Shown here: in pieces, positions 15,769-25,006 of the stretch
How positions within the stretch are numbered: the first letter of the stretch is position 1
How the letters are laid out: every line of letters begins with the position of its first letter
Assembly (NCBI RefSeq): GCF_030817655.1
Contig: NZ_JAUSZM010000003.1
Coordinates: 310,001 to 374,000, forward strand
Source of the DNA: Streptomyces sp. V4I2
GTDB lineage: Bacteria; Actinomycetota; Actinomycetes; Streptomycetales; Streptomycetaceae
Length of the DNA: 64,000 nt
Direction of reading: 5' to 3'
Notes under the pieces: model-generated
Told to the model about the DNA's origin: nothing
What the model saw: only the letters and a program-made list of their open reading frames with translations
The model's database searches: none
Program-made: the position numbers and the translations under genes

Positions 15769-16583
15769 ATCTTCTTGTCCCTTCCGGACTTCCCGAGATA
15801 CGCCTCGATCACCCGCTGGTCGTTCCTGATGTCGTCGGGGCCGCCTTCGGCGATCTTCTCTCCTCTGTCGAGGACCGTGATCCGGTCGGAGACCTGCATG
15901 ACGACGCTCATGTCGTGCTCGATGAGCAGGACCGAGAGGTCCTTCTCGTCACGCAGCCTGTGCACGAACGAGGTGAACGTCGCCGACTCCTGCGGGTTCA
16001 TACCGGCGGTCGGCTCGTCCAGCAGCAGGACGCTCGGGTCGAGCGCGAGCGCGCGGGCGATCTCCAGCCGACGCTGGTCGCCGTAGGAGATATTGCGTGC
16101 GTACTCGCCCGCGAACTTGCCGATGCCGACGAATTCCAGCAGCTCCCGGGCGGTCTCATGGGCCTCCCGCTCCTCGCGGCGCTGCCGGGGGGTCCGCACA
16201 ATGGTGTGGAACGGCCCCGCCCGCAGCTTGGAGTGCATGGCGACCTTCACGTTCTCCTCGGCCGTCATCAGGCCGAAGAGCCGGATGTTCTGGAACGTAC
16301 GGGCCATGCCGAGGGCGGCGATCTTGTGCGGGACCAGAGTGGTGATGTCCCGGTCGCCGAGGACCACCCGGCCGCTGGTCGCCCGGTACAGGCCGGTGAG
16401 CACGTTGAAGAACGTCGTCTTGCCCGCGCCGTTGGGCCCGATCAGGCTGACCACGGACTGCTCGGGGATGGTGAAACTGACGTCGTTGACGGCCACCAGG
16501 CCGCCGAACTGCACCGTGATGTGGTCGGCGCGCAGCTTCAGCCCGGTCTCGGTGTTCTGGGGTGCTGTCTGCGGAGTCGTCAT
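15765..16583 (-). CDS. livG: Branched-chain amino-acid-type ABC transporter ATPase LivG
   Basis: The 272-residue ATPase has Walker A GPNGAGKTT, the LivG-specific MARTFQNIRLFGLMTAEENV Q-loop region, signature ISYGDQRRLEIARAL, Walker B LLLDEPTAGMNP and H-loop IEHD. The start is the ATG at 16583, which overlaps livM by 4 bp. The frame continues upstream as an antisense-like shadow of livM and should not be used. Confidence 0.92.
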   Translation of the reverse strand: MTTPQTAPQNTETGLKLRADHITVQFGGLVAVNDVSFTIPEQSVVSLIGPNGAGKTTFFNVLTGLYRATSGRVVLGDRDITTLVPHKIAALGMARTFQNIRLFGLMTAEENVKVAMHSKLRAGPFHTIVRTPRQRREEREAHETARELLEFVGIGKFAGEYARNISYGDQRRLEIARALALDPSVLLLDEPTAGMNPQESATFTSFVHRLRDEKDLSVLLIEHDMSVVMQVSDRITVLDRGEKIAEGGPDDIRNDQRVIEAYLGKSGRDKKI

Positions 16584-17806
16584 GCCTTCTCCCCTGTTCC
16601 GTCGGCGGCGATGACGGGTTCCAGGTCCTCGTCCAGTTCGGGTGCCGCTTCCTCCATGTCGGCGTGCAGCGACTCCATGTCGGTCCGGCTGGGTTCCTTC
16701 AGGATCAGCCGGGTGCGGGATTCGGGCAGGATGCCCTCGCGCCGGAACAGCATCATCAGGACGAGGATGCCGCCGAACAGCAGGAAGTTGTACGAGGGGA
16801 AGTTGACGTTCGTCCCGAACTGGTCGTTGAAGGACGTGCCGAACTGCGGCAGCCCGGTGGAGTTGATCCAGGCGAGCACGAGCGCACCGAGGATGACGCC
16901 CCAGACGTTGCCCATGCCGCCCAGCACGACCATGGCCAGCAGGGTGATGGAGATCGAGAAGTTGAACCGGTCGGGCAGCACACCGTTGACGTGCGTGGCG
17001 AAGGCGACTCCGCCGAGGCCTCCCGCCACCGCGCCGACCGCGTAGGCCGCGAGCTTGGTGCGCATCAGCGGTACGCCCATCATGCTCGCAGCGAGCTCGT
17101 CCTCGCGGATGGCCAGCCAGGCGCGGCCCAGCCGGCCCTCGCGCAGCCGCAGCGTGATGAAGACGACGAGCGCGGCGATCCCTACGAAGATCAGGTACTT
17201 CCACACCAGGTCGAACGGTCCGAGCTTGGTGGAGCCGATGGCGATCGGGTCGACCGGGGTGATGCCCTGGGCGCCGTTGGTCAGGTTGAAGCCGCCGATG
17301 TTGTCACCGTTGAGGAAGACCTGCGGGATGATCTCGCCGAAGCCGAGCGTCACGAGCGCGAGGTAGTCGCTCTTCAGGCGCAGGGTGGGCGCGCCGATGA
17401 TCACGCCCCACAGTGCGCAGAACGCTCCTCCGACGATCAGCACCAGCCAGAAGCTGATGTGGATGCCCGGCCCGGACGCGCCGCCGAGGAAGTTGAAGTT
17501 GACATCGTAGAACTTGCCGGACATCAGCCAGCCCGCGACGTAGCCGCCGATGGCCCAGAAGGCGACGAAGCCCAGGTCCAGCAGGCCGGCGTAGCCGACC
17601 ACGATGTTCAGGCCGAGTGCGCAGATCACCCAGACGAGCGCCTCGTTGACCGAGGTGAGCGGAAGCCAGTTGCGGAAGAACGTCTGGGCGTCGGGTCCGA
17701 GGTTGGGGATCACGTAGTAGTAGGCAAGGAACACCAGGACCGCCACGGCGGTGTATCCCAGCGGCCACCGCAGCCGGTGCGGTACGGATACGGATTTGGA
17801 AGCCAT
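16580..17806 (-). CDS. livM: Branched-chain amino-acid-type ABC transporter permease LivM
   Basis: The 408-residue permease has about ten hydrophobic segments with the LivM landmarks GLNIVVGYAGLLDLGFVAFWAIGGY and TLGFGEIIPQV and the ATPase-docking stretch near GRAWLAIREDELAASMMG. An unusually acidic C-terminal tail of about 35 residues (ESLHADMEEAAPELDEDLEP) follows the last membrane segment. It lies 3 bp after livH and overlaps livG. Confidence 0.92.
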   Translation of the reverse strand: MASKSVSVPHRLRWPLGYTAVAVLVFLAYYYVIPNLGPDAQTFFRNWLPLTSVNEALVWVICALGLNIVVGYAGLLDLGFVAFWAIGGYVAGWLMSGKFYDVNFNFLGGASGPGIHISFWLVLIVGGAFCALWGVIIGAPTLRLKSDYLALVTLGFGEIIPQVFLNGDNIGGFNLTNGAQGITPVDPIAIGSTKLGPFDLVWKYLIFVGIAALVVFITLRLREGRLGRAWLAIREDELAASMMGVPLMRTKLAAYAVGAVAGGLGGVAFATHVNGVLPDRFNFSISITLLAMVVLGGMGNVWGVILGALVLAWINSTGLPQFGTSFNDQFGTNVNFPSYNFLLFGGILVLMMLFRREGILPESRTRLILKEPSRTDMESLHADMEEAAPELDEDLEPVIAADGTGEKA

Positions 17807-17809
17807 GGG

Positions 17810-18856
17810 CTACACCTTCTCCGTGGTCGGTCGGCCCAGCAGGCCTTCGGGCTTGAAGACCATGAGCAGGATGAGGATGGTGAAGACCACTGTCTGGGAC
17901 CACTTCTGGTGGAACCCGTAGGGCAGGCCGTCGTTGAAGCCCTGGATGACGCCGATCAGCAGGCCGCCCAGCACCGCGCCGGAGATGTTGCCGATGCCGC
18001 CGAGGACCGCGGAGGTGAAGGCGATGAGCCCCATCTGGTAGCCCAGGTTGTACGCCGTGGTGCCCACGACCTGCTGGTACATCACGCCCGCGGTGCCGGC
18101 CAGCGCCCCGCCGATCAGGAAGGTGAAGGAGATGGTCCGGTTCACGTTGACGCCCATGAGCCGGGCGGCGTCCTGGTCCTGGGCGACGGCCCGCATCGCC
18201 TTGCCCTGCCTGGTGCTGGTGACGACCCACTTCAGCAGCAGCAGGACGGGCACGGTCACCGCGACGACGGCCAGCAGGCTGTAGTCGACCTCGAAGCCGC
18301 CGAACCCGAAGGACCCCTCGGGAAGAATGGTCGGCCACTGCTGGGGCGTCGAGCCGTTCCACTTCAGGCCGATGAACTGAAGGATGAAGCTCATGCCGAC
18401 CGCGGTGATCAGCGGGGCGAGTTTGGGAGCCCGCCGCAGGCGCCGGTAGGCCACGAACTCCAGGGTCACGTTGACGCCGCCGCAGAAGGCCATGGTGGCG
18501 ACCAGCGTGACGAGCAGGAGCACCCAGCCGAGGAGAGTGGAGGTGGTCTGCCCCATGACGGTGGTCAGCAGGAATCCGCTGAACAGGGCTCCGAGCATGA
18601 ACAGGTCGCCGTGGGCGAAGTTGATCAGCTCGATGATGCCGTAGACCAGGGTGTACCCGAGCGCGATGAGCGCGTAGAGCATCCCGTTGTTGAGTCCCTC
18701 AGCGCCCGCCGAGAAGAACTGTGCGGGTGCGTGGATCAGGTTGACGCCGAGCCAGACGACGACGCCGAAGAGGATGGCGTACGTGGCATAGCGTTGGAAA
18801 ACCGCTTTGCGGTCGATCGTGGCTGGCACCACGACGCTGGTAGCAGTTGCTGCCAT
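17810..18856 (-). CDS. livH: Branched-chain amino-acid-type ABC transporter permease LivH
   Basis: The 348-residue permease carries the LivH hallmark GLNNGMLYALIALGYTLVYG followed by ELINFAHGDLFMLGA and the docking region AVAQDQDAARLMGVNVNRT. I chose the ATG at 18856 because GAGGA lies 7 bp upstream; the frame is open 9 codons further to 18883 without a site. It is the first membrane gene of the operon, 104 bp downstream of the binding-protein gene. Confidence 0.92.
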   Translation of the reverse strand: MAATATSVVVPATIDRKAVFQRYATYAILFGVVVWLGVNLIHAPAQFFSAGAEGLNNGMLYALIALGYTLVYGIIELINFAHGDLFMLGALFSGFLLTTVMGQTTSTLLGWVLLLVTLVATMAFCGGVNVTLEFVAYRRLRRAPKLAPLITAVGMSFILQFIGLKWNGSTPQQWPTILPEGSFGFGGFEVDYSLLAVVAVTVPVLLLLKWVVTSTRQGKAMRAVAQDQDAARLMGVNVNRTISFTFLIGGALAGTAGVMYQQVVGTTAYNLGYQMGLIAFTSAVLGGIGNISGAVLGGLLIGVIQGFNDGLPYGFHQKWSQTVVFTILILLMVFKPEGLLGRPTTEKV

Positions 18857-18960
18857 GAAGGGTCCTCGGGGAGGTGAGATCACGTGCAGGGGAGCCGGCC
18901 GGAAGGCGGTCCGGGGCGGGCGACACCTGGTCGGATGCCGCCCGCCCCGTAGGCCTCAGC

Positions 18961-20226
18961 TCAGCTGACGGGCCACGGCTTGAGGAACTTCTCCTCGTTG
19001 TCCTTGACGTTGATCACCGAGATGTCGAGGACATCGACATCACCCGTCTTGGGGGAGATGGTGAGCTTCTTGCCCACTGCCGACACGTCGGCCGGGATGC
19101 TGATCCCGCTGCCCGAGAACACCTGGTCCCGGATGCTCGCCCGGGTCCCGTCGGACCCCTCGATCGCCTTCATGATCACCTGCAGCGCCTCTACCGCGTA
19201 CAGCGCGTAGTTGGTCGCCGGGTCGGCGCCGTACTTCTTCTTGTAGGCGTCGAGGAGCTTCGCGCCGACGCCGCCCTGCTCGCGCAGGCTGGTGGTGGTC
19301 AGGCCCGCGAAGGTGAGGTACGAGCCCTGGGCCTGAGCCAGCTTGTCGAAGTCCGGGTAACCGCTGAAGCCGTCAGGTGCTATCAGCTTCACCTTGGAGT
19401 TGTCGCCAAGGACCTTGACCTTGTCCTTGACCAGCTGACCGCCGTTGTTGTCGAAGATGCCGCCGAGGTAGACGCAGTCCGGGTTGGTCGCCTTGATGTT
19501 GGTGAAGAGCGCGGTGTAGTTCGGCTGCTTGAGGTCCCAGGCCTGGTTGCCGAGCACCTTGATGCCCTGCTTCTTCGCCTCGTCCACGAACGCCTTGGCG
19601 ACACCGATACCGTAGGTCTGGTTGTCGTTGAGGACGTAGCAGCTCTTGACGCCGAGATCCTTGGCGGCGAACTGGGCTCCCGCCGCACCCTGGTAATCGT
19701 CGGTGGCGATGACACGGGCGTAGTTGCGCTTACCGGACGGGAAATACTTCTCGGGCTCTCCCGGGTCCCAGGACTTCGTGAGACCGGGATTGGTGTTCGC
19801 GTGCGACACCATCAGCATGGGGCCCTTCGGGTCCTGGTTCAGGACCGGGACCTCGATCTTCGCACAGCCGGAGTTGTACGTGCCCATGACCGCGACCTCT
19901 TCGGTGTTGGCCACGTGGTCCTGCGCGTTCTTGGCACAGGTCGCGTCGTCCCAGGCTCCCTTGGCGGCAGTCGAGTCGTCGTAAACCTTGAGCTTCACCT
20001 TGTACTTGCCGGCCTTGCCGCCCACCTGGTCCAGGTAGAGCTTCATCGCGTTGACCGTCGACTCGGACGCGTCCTTGGACGCGCCCTGGAGCGGCAGGTC
20101 AATACCGATGACCATCGTGCCGCTGCTCGAGCCACCGTCCGAGCCGCCCGAAGCGCTGCCCCCGCAGGCACTTGCAGCGAGCCCGGCCACCGCGACCGTT
20201 GCGAAAATCTTGGCTGCTCTGAACAT
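18961..20226 (-). CDS. Liv-type ABC transporter substrate-binding lipoprotein
   Basis: The 421-residue protein has a lipoprotein signal (FATVAVAGLAASACGG, lipobox Cys near residue 20) and a Gly/Ser-rich linker. The body is a Leu/Ile/Val-binding type I periplasmic fold with VIGIDLPLQGASKDASESTV at its start. The ATG at 20226 is preceded by GAGGAG. It leads the minus-strand liv operon. The family binds branched-chain amino acids, amides or urea; the ligand cannot be fixed from sequence. Confidence 0.9.
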   Translation of the reverse strand: MFRAAKIFATVAVAGLAASACGGSASGGSDGGSSSGTMVIGIDLPLQGASKDASESTVNAMKLYLDQVGGKAGKYKVKLKVYDDSTAAKGAWDDATCAKNAQDHVANTEEVAVMGTYNSGCAKIEVPVLNQDPKGPMLMVSHANTNPGLTKSWDPGEPEKYFPSGKRNYARVIATDDYQGAAGAQFAAKDLGVKSCYVLNDNQTYGIGVAKAFVDEAKKQGIKVLGNQAWDLKQPNYTALFTNIKATNPDCVYLGGIFDNNGGQLVKDKVKVLGDNSKVKLIAPDGFSGYPDFDKLAQAQGSYLTFAGLTTTSLREQGGVGAKLLDAYKKKYGADPATNYALYAVEALQVIMKAIEGSDGTRASIRDQVFSGSGISIPADVSAVGKKLTISPKTGDVDVLDISVINVKDNEEKFLKPWPVS

Positions 20227-20605
20227 TCCACTCCTCAACTCCGAAGGTAATGGGAAATCTGGGGCTTCCACGTCACTTACAGGTCACGGCAAAGTTTTCA
20301 TCAGGTTTCGGCGTTGAATTGTTATTCATGCCGGGATGCGCCAAGAGGGCATGCGAAAACAGGGCGGACCACGTGGGCCACCATCTCGCGAGGAATTAAC
20401 TCGCCGGAAACGAATCTCCTGTATTCAGTCGCCGAGACCGAAGAGTAACTTTCGGCGCCTTGGGTAACCTGCCGTTCCCGGCCGTGAGCCGATGCAGTCG
20501 GCCGTCACGCATTGCGCGGCGAACGCGCGTACTCCTATGTCCGTCGGCCCGTGCTGGACGGTCATGGGCATGTCTCCGTTGCGTGGCGGGACCTTTCAAA
20601 AGGGG
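20227..20605. other. Upstream region of the liv operon
   Basis: A 379-bp stretch that must hold the promoter of the minus-strand liv operon. It is locally AT-richer (for example around 20305-20330 and 20390-20455), as promoters are. I see no clear operator or gene; a short minus-strand frame at 20396-20599 has no support. Confidence 0.5.
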
Positions 20606-21349
20606 TCAGCGGACGGCGATGCCGCCGCTGACGACAAGTGTTTCGCCGGTCATGTACGTGCCGTGGCACAGCTTCCAGACCCAGTCGGCGATCTCCTCTG
20701 GCTGGGCGGCCCGGCCCAACGGGATGGTGGAGACGGCCTGTTCCATGCGGCCGCCGGCGCGGGTGCCCGGGGTGTCGACCCAGCCGGGGGCGATCGCGTT
20801 GACGGTGATGCCGTCGGCGGCCAGCTCCTGGGCGAGGGAGCGGGTCAGACAGACCACGGCCGCCTTTGAGGCGCTGTAGATCAACTGGCCGGGCGAGACG
20901 GCGAAGGCGTCGATGGAGGCGAAGTTGACGACCGATCCGCCGCCCGCGCCGCGCAATGCGGGGACGGCTTCGGCGGTGACGTTGAGGGTGCCGAGGACGT
21001 TCACGTCGAAGATGCGCCGGTAGGTCGGCTCGTCGAAGTCGGCGAGAAGGGTGGGGGGATAGATGCCGGCGGCGTTGACGACGGCGCGCAGCCCCTCCGG
21101 GGAGCCGAGGGCCGTGGCAACGGCGGCACGGTCGGTGATGTCCACCGCCACAGGCCGAAAGGCGGCCCCGAGCTCGTCGGCCACCTTGTCGAGGGCCGTG
21201 GTGTCGCGGTCCACGCCGAGGACGGACCAGCCCTCGGCGAGGAACCGCTCCGCGACGGCCCGGCCCATGCCGCTGGCCGCGCCGGTCACCAGGGCCGTGG
21301 AGCGCGGGGGCCCCGAGTGCGGGGGCTCAGTGGGCGAGGAAGCCGCCAT
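20606..21349 (-). CDS. SDR-family oxidoreductase
   Basis: The 247-residue short-chain dehydrogenase has TGAASGMGRAV near residue 22, NAAGIYPP near residue 90, catalytic Ser in NFASIDAF, YSASK and a PGWVDTPG loop. It overlaps the upstream SDR gene by 23 bp, so the two are one minus-strand transcription unit. The substrate is unknown. Confidence 0.87.
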   Translation of the reverse strand: MAASSPTEPPHSGPPRSTALVTGAASGMGRAVAERFLAEGWSVLGVDRDTTALDKVADELGAAFRPVAVDITDRAAVATALGSPEGLRAVVNAAGIYPPTLLADFDEPTYRRIFDVNVLGTLNVTAEAVPALRGAGGGSVVNFASIDAFAVSPGQLIYSASKAAVVCLTRSLAQELAADGITVNAIAPGWVDTPGTRAGGRMEQAVSTIPLGRAAQPEEIADWVWKLCHGTYMTGETLVVSGGIAVR

Positions 21350-22091
21350 CGATGATCATCTCCGTTCCGGTGGTGAAGCTGGAGTCGTCGGACGCGAGAA
21401 AGGCGACGGCTCCGGAGATCTCCCGTACGTGGGCGCGGCGGCCCATCGGGGTCTGCGGGATCACGCCGCCTTCCTTCTCGTGTTCGTTCATGGGGGTGCT
21501 GACTCCGCCGGGGCAGAGGGCGTTGACGCGGATGCCGTCGGCGGCCAGTTCCAGGGCGGCGGTCTTGGTGAGCGCGATCAGGGCGCCCTTGCTGGCGCAG
21601 TAGGCGACGTAGCCGGCGGCACCGACCACTCCGAAGATCGAGGCGACGTTGATGACCGAGCCGCCGCCGTTCTCACGCATCAGGGGTGCGGCTGCCTGGA
21701 TGCCCAGCAGCGGGCCGGTGACGTTGACGGAGAGGGTGGCGTTCCAGTCCTCGGCGCGTTCCTCGAGGAGCGGGTTGACGTGGATGATCCCGGCGTTGTT
21801 GACGAGTACGTCCAGGCGTCCGGTGGCCGTCCGGGCATGCTGGACGGCCCGGGCCCAGTCGTCGGGTGATGTGACGTCGAGGTGCATGTACTCCACGTCG
21901 AGCCCTGCCTCCTGGAGGCGGGTGGCAGTGGCCTTGCCCGCGTCGTCGAGGACGTCGCAGGCCAGGACCCGCGCCCCTTCGGAGGCGAGCCGTTCGGCGT
22001 GCGAGGCTCCCTGACCGCGGGCACCGCCGGTGATCAGGACGGTCCTGCCGGACAGCCGTGCGCCGGCCGGCGTGCTGGGATGCGTACTCAA
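21327..22091 (-). CDS. SDR-family oxidoreductase (3-alpha/20-beta-hydroxysteroid dehydrogenase-like)
   Basis: The 254-residue enzyme has TGGARGQGASHA near residue 22, the ARGQG form being common in 3-alpha/20-beta-HSD-type SDRs. It also has NNAGI, catalytic Ser in NVASIFG, YCASKGAL and PGGVSTPM. The start is a TTG at 22091 with GGAG 6 bp upstream. It pairs with the SDR at 20606 and diverges from the LysR gene at 22428, which may control it. Confidence 0.87.
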   Translation of the reverse strand: MSTHPSTPAGARLSGRTVLITGGARGQGASHAERLASEGARVLACDVLDDAGKATATRLQEAGLDVEYMHLDVTSPDDWARAVQHARTATGRLDVLVNNAGIIHVNPLLEERAEDWNATLSVNVTGPLLGIQAAAPLMRENGGGSVINVASIFGVVGAAGYVAYCASKGALIALTKTAALELAADGIRVNALCPGGVSTPMNEHEKEGGVIPQTPMGRRAHVREISGAVAFLASDDSSFTTGTEMIIDGGFLAH

Positions 22092-22427
22092 TGCCGTCTC
22101 CTGGGTGGGATGTACTGATCGGTGCGGCGGGCCCGGGCATCGCGGCTGGGTTCCAGGACCGATTCGCGGACTTGCTCAGGGGAGTTCCGCACGGGGAGAC
22201 CTCCTTCTCCAGCCGTGAGCGGGCTGGAGGGGGACGAGAAGGCTGGGGACCTGTGAACTGGCTCAGTGAACGGGCCGGAGGGTGCGGGCTGGTCACGGTC
22301 CGGCGACGGTGATGTGCGTCCGGCCGTTGACCACCCCAGCGCTTGCGGAGAGTATGGAGATCTCCACGGCAATTGGTAAACCCTCGAAATTCCGAGGCTC
22401 CTCAAGGATCAGCCTTTGGCAAACACG
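22092..22427. other. Divergent promoter region between SDR pair and LysR gene
   Basis: A 336-bp intergenic stretch. LysR-type regulators typically bind T-N11-A palindromes in such a gap. No clear copy stands out by eye. A minus-strand frame at 22088-22405 has no family resemblance. Confidence 0.5.
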
Positions 22428-23372
22428 ATGACGCTGCAGCAGTTGACCTACTTCCTCGCCGCCGTCGAGCACGGCTCCTTCTCCGCGGCGGCGGAAGCGC
22501 TGTACATCGCGCAGCCGAGCCTGTCCGAGCAGATCCGGCGCCTGGAGCACTCGCTCGGCGTCCCGCTCTTCGTCCGCACCAATCGGAAGCTGGTGCGGAC
22601 CGAAGCCGGACATCTGCTGCTGCCGCGCGCCCAGCACGTCCGCATCGCCACGAATGAGGCAGAGGAGTCGGTGCGCGGAGTGCGTACGCTCACCGGCGGC
22701 ACCGTGGCCTTCGGCACCTTCAGCAGCGCGCAGCACCTGCTGCTGAGCGACCTGATCACCGATTTCCGCGCCCAGCACCCGAGGGTGAGAATCCGTGTCG
22801 TGGGGCTGAACTCCAGCGAGGTCGCCGACGCCGTCCGCGACGGCGCACTGGAGGCGGGGCTTGTCGCCCTGCCGGTGGACGACCGCGGCCTGGACGTGAG
22901 CGGCGTCGTATGGACGTGCGAGGTCGTCTACGTCAGCGCCTATCCGTCGCGCGTCACCGAGCCGCCCACGGCGCAGCGGCTGGCCGAAGCACCGCTCATC
23001 CTCCCCGAGGCGCGCTGGGGCAATATCGACCCCACCCGTCGCCAGCTGCTGGGGCGTGTCCAGAGGGCGGGCGTCTCCCTCAACCCCGTGGCCGAGGTCG
23101 AGTCCCCCGCCCTGGCCCTCACCCTCGCTGCCCGTGGCGTCGGCGACACCGTCATCTCCCTGCCCCTCGCCCGCTCGCTGGGGTATCTGGAGCGCCTGCA
23201 CTCCGTCTCGCTGGACCCGCCCCTGCACGAGACGTTCGCGTTCATCACCCGGCGCGACGCCCACCTCTCCCCCGCCACGCGCGTGCTGATGGAACTGGTC
23301 ACGAAGCACCTGGCGGCGCTGGAGACCTGTGACCCGGTGATCAGCCACACCGAGGGAGCCGGCGGCGAGTGA
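22428..23372 (+). CDS. LysR-family transcriptional regulator
   Basis: The 314-residue protein has a standard LysR winged helix (TLQQLTYFLAAVEHGSFSAA, then QPSLSEQIRRLE) and a LysR substrate-binding domain from about residue 90. I use the ATG at 22428, which gives the usual N-terminus. A TTG at 22416 with AAGGA 7 bp upstream would add four residues and is a real alternative. It diverges from the SDR pair and is followed by a flavin monooxygenase, the likely targets. Confidence 0.88.
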   Translation: MTLQQLTYFLAAVEHGSFSAAAEALYIAQPSLSEQIRRLEHSLGVPLFVRTNRKLVRTEAGHLLLPRAQHVRIATNEAEESVRGVRTLTGGTVAFGTFSSAQHLLLSDLITDFRAQHPRVRIRVVGLNSSEVADAVRDGALEAGLVALPVDDRGLDVSGVVWTCEVVYVSAYPSRVTEPPTAQRLAEAPLILPEARWGNIDPTRRQLLGRVQRAGVSLNPVAEVESPALALTLAARGVGDTVISLPLARSLGYLERLHSVSLDPPLHETFAFITRRDAHLSPATRVLMELVTKHLAALETCDPVISHTEGAGGE

Positions 23373-23618
23373 GACCCGGCCGCCCCTGAGGAGAGCGGGC
23401 CGACCATAGGAAAACCCTATGGGCATGGCGTAAATCACGCATTCACCTAGAGCAGTTGTCCCGTCAATACTTTGGTCATCCTGACGGGCGGACCCACTCA
23501 CCCCTGACCGCGTCTGGATGCAACGAAGCCCTCGCTCCGCACGCCAACCCCGCCCCGGTCCAAGGCCGCCGGGTGACGGCTTCGGAAGCCACCGTCCCGG
23601 ACCACGAAGGGAACCCCC

Positions 23619-24935
23619 ATGTCCCGCTACTGCATCATCGGCGCCGGAGCCGCAGGCGTCTCCGCCCTCCAGCAACTGCGCCGGCGCGGCCACAGCGTCG
23701 ACTGCTTCGAGAAGACGGACCGGGTCGGCGGCCACTGGCACACCGACTACGACGCCCTTCACCTCATCACCTCGCGCGACATGACGGCGTTCGAGGACTT
23801 TCCGATGCCCGCCGAGTACCCGCACTTCCCGCGCCGCGACCAGGTGCGCGCCTATATCGAGTCGTACGCACGCGAGCACGGCCTCTACGAGATCATCCGG
23901 TTCGGCACGGCCGTGACGAGCGTCGAGCCGGTCCCGGCCCCCGAAGGTGTCACGGACGCGCGGACGGGGTCGTACGGCTGGCGGGTGACCACCTCCGCCG
24001 GGGACGACGAGGTCTACGACGGCGTGCTCGTGGCCAACGGCCACCTGTGGGACCCCAGGATCCCGGACATCCCCGGCGAGTTCACCGGAAAGACGATCCA
24101 CTCCGGCGTCTACAAGAACGTCTCGGAACTGGAGGGCGACCGCATCCTCGTCGTCGGCGCCGGAAACTCCGGCTGCGACCTCGCCGTCGACGTCGCCCAG
24201 CACCGCCTGGACGCCGACATCGTCATCCGGCACGGCTCGTGGTTCCAGCCCAAGACCTACTTCGGCGTGCCACGCCAGGAAGTCCCGTTTCTGGCCGACT
24301 TCTCGCCGCCGGAGCAGGACCTGATCAGCCGGCTCATGGCCCGCCTGTCGATCGGGGAGTGGAACGCCTACCCCGGCCTGCCCGAGCCCGAGGGAGCCAC
24401 CCTCGCCGAGGGCCGCGCGGTCGTCAACGACCTCCTCCTGTACTGGATCCACCACGGCCGCATCACCGTCCGTCCGGGCATCGAGCGGTTCGATGGCAAC
24501 ACCGTCCACTTCGGCGACGGCACCTCCCGCGACTACGACACCATCCTGTGGGCCACCGGCTTCAACGTCCGGCTCCCGTTCCTCGATGACTCCCTCTTCC
24601 CCTCCGCCGCCGGGGCTCCGGTGCGCTACGCGGGCGGCATCGTGACGGAAACCGCCGAGAAGCTGTACTTCATCGGCCTCATCGCACCGCGCGGCCCGCA
24701 GATCCCGATCTACGGCGTGCAGACCAAGCTCGTGGCCAAAATGATCGAACTGCACGAGCAGGCGGGCCCGGGGGGCGCCCCGCTCGCCGGGTACCTGGCT
24801 TCCCTGCAGGACCCCGAGACGGGCATCGACGTCGTCCGCGACGGCTGGCTCCGGCAGATGGCCGACACCGAGCGCCTGCTCGCCGCCTACGAGAAGTCCT
24901 CGAGTAACGGGGCACCCTCGCTCCAGCCGATGTAG
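23619..24935 (+). CDS. Flavin-containing monooxygenase (FMO-like)
   Basis: The 438-residue protein has an N-terminal FAD motif IIGAGAAGVSAL, an NADPH motif ILVVGAGNSGCDLAVD near residue 170 and an FMO-type C-terminal LWATGFNVRLPFLD. The FxGxxxHxxxY signature is represented by FTGKTIHSGVYKN. Family members oxygenate N or S atoms or ketones. It stands alone on the plus strand 246 bp after the LysR gene. The substrate is unknown; the nearby SDRs suggest an aldehyde, ketone or amine. Confidence 0.85.
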   Translation: MSRYCIIGAGAAGVSALQQLRRRGHSVDCFEKTDRVGGHWHTDYDALHLITSRDMTAFEDFPMPAEYPHFPRRDQVRAYIESYAREHGLYEIIRFGTAVTSVEPVPAPEGVTDARTGSYGWRVTTSAGDDEVYDGVLVANGHLWDPRIPDIPGEFTGKTIHSGVYKNVSELEGDRILVVGAGNSGCDLAVDVAQHRLDADIVIRHGSWFQPKTYFGVPRQEVPFLADFSPPEQDLISRLMARLSIGEWNAYPGLPEPEGATLAEGRAVVNDLLLYWIHHGRITVRPGIERFDGNTVHFGDGTSRDYDTILWATGFNVRLPFLDDSLFPSAAGAPVRYAGGIVTETAEKLYFIGLIAPRGPQIPIYGVQTKLVAKMIELHEQAGPGGAPLAGYLASLQDPETGIDVVRDGWLRQMADTERLLAAYEKSSSNGAPSLQPM

Positions 24936-25006
24936 CCGCAGTCCCGGACGAGCGTCCGTCAGGCCCGCCCCCGGCACAGGTCCGGGGCGAGGCTGAGGGC
25001 GCGCGT

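Noticed and set aside
16584..17204. N-terminal extension of livG up to 17204
   Set aside because: The extra sequence is a shadow of livM; the ATG at 16583 overlaps livM by 4 bp as in the rest of the operon.
20396..20599. Small minus-strand frame upstream of the SDR pair
   Set aside because: No recognisable domain, no ribosome-binding site, and it lies in the promoter zone of the liv operon.
22088..22405. 105-codon minus-strand frame
   Set aside because: It overlaps the SDR start and the divergent promoter region and has no family resemblance.
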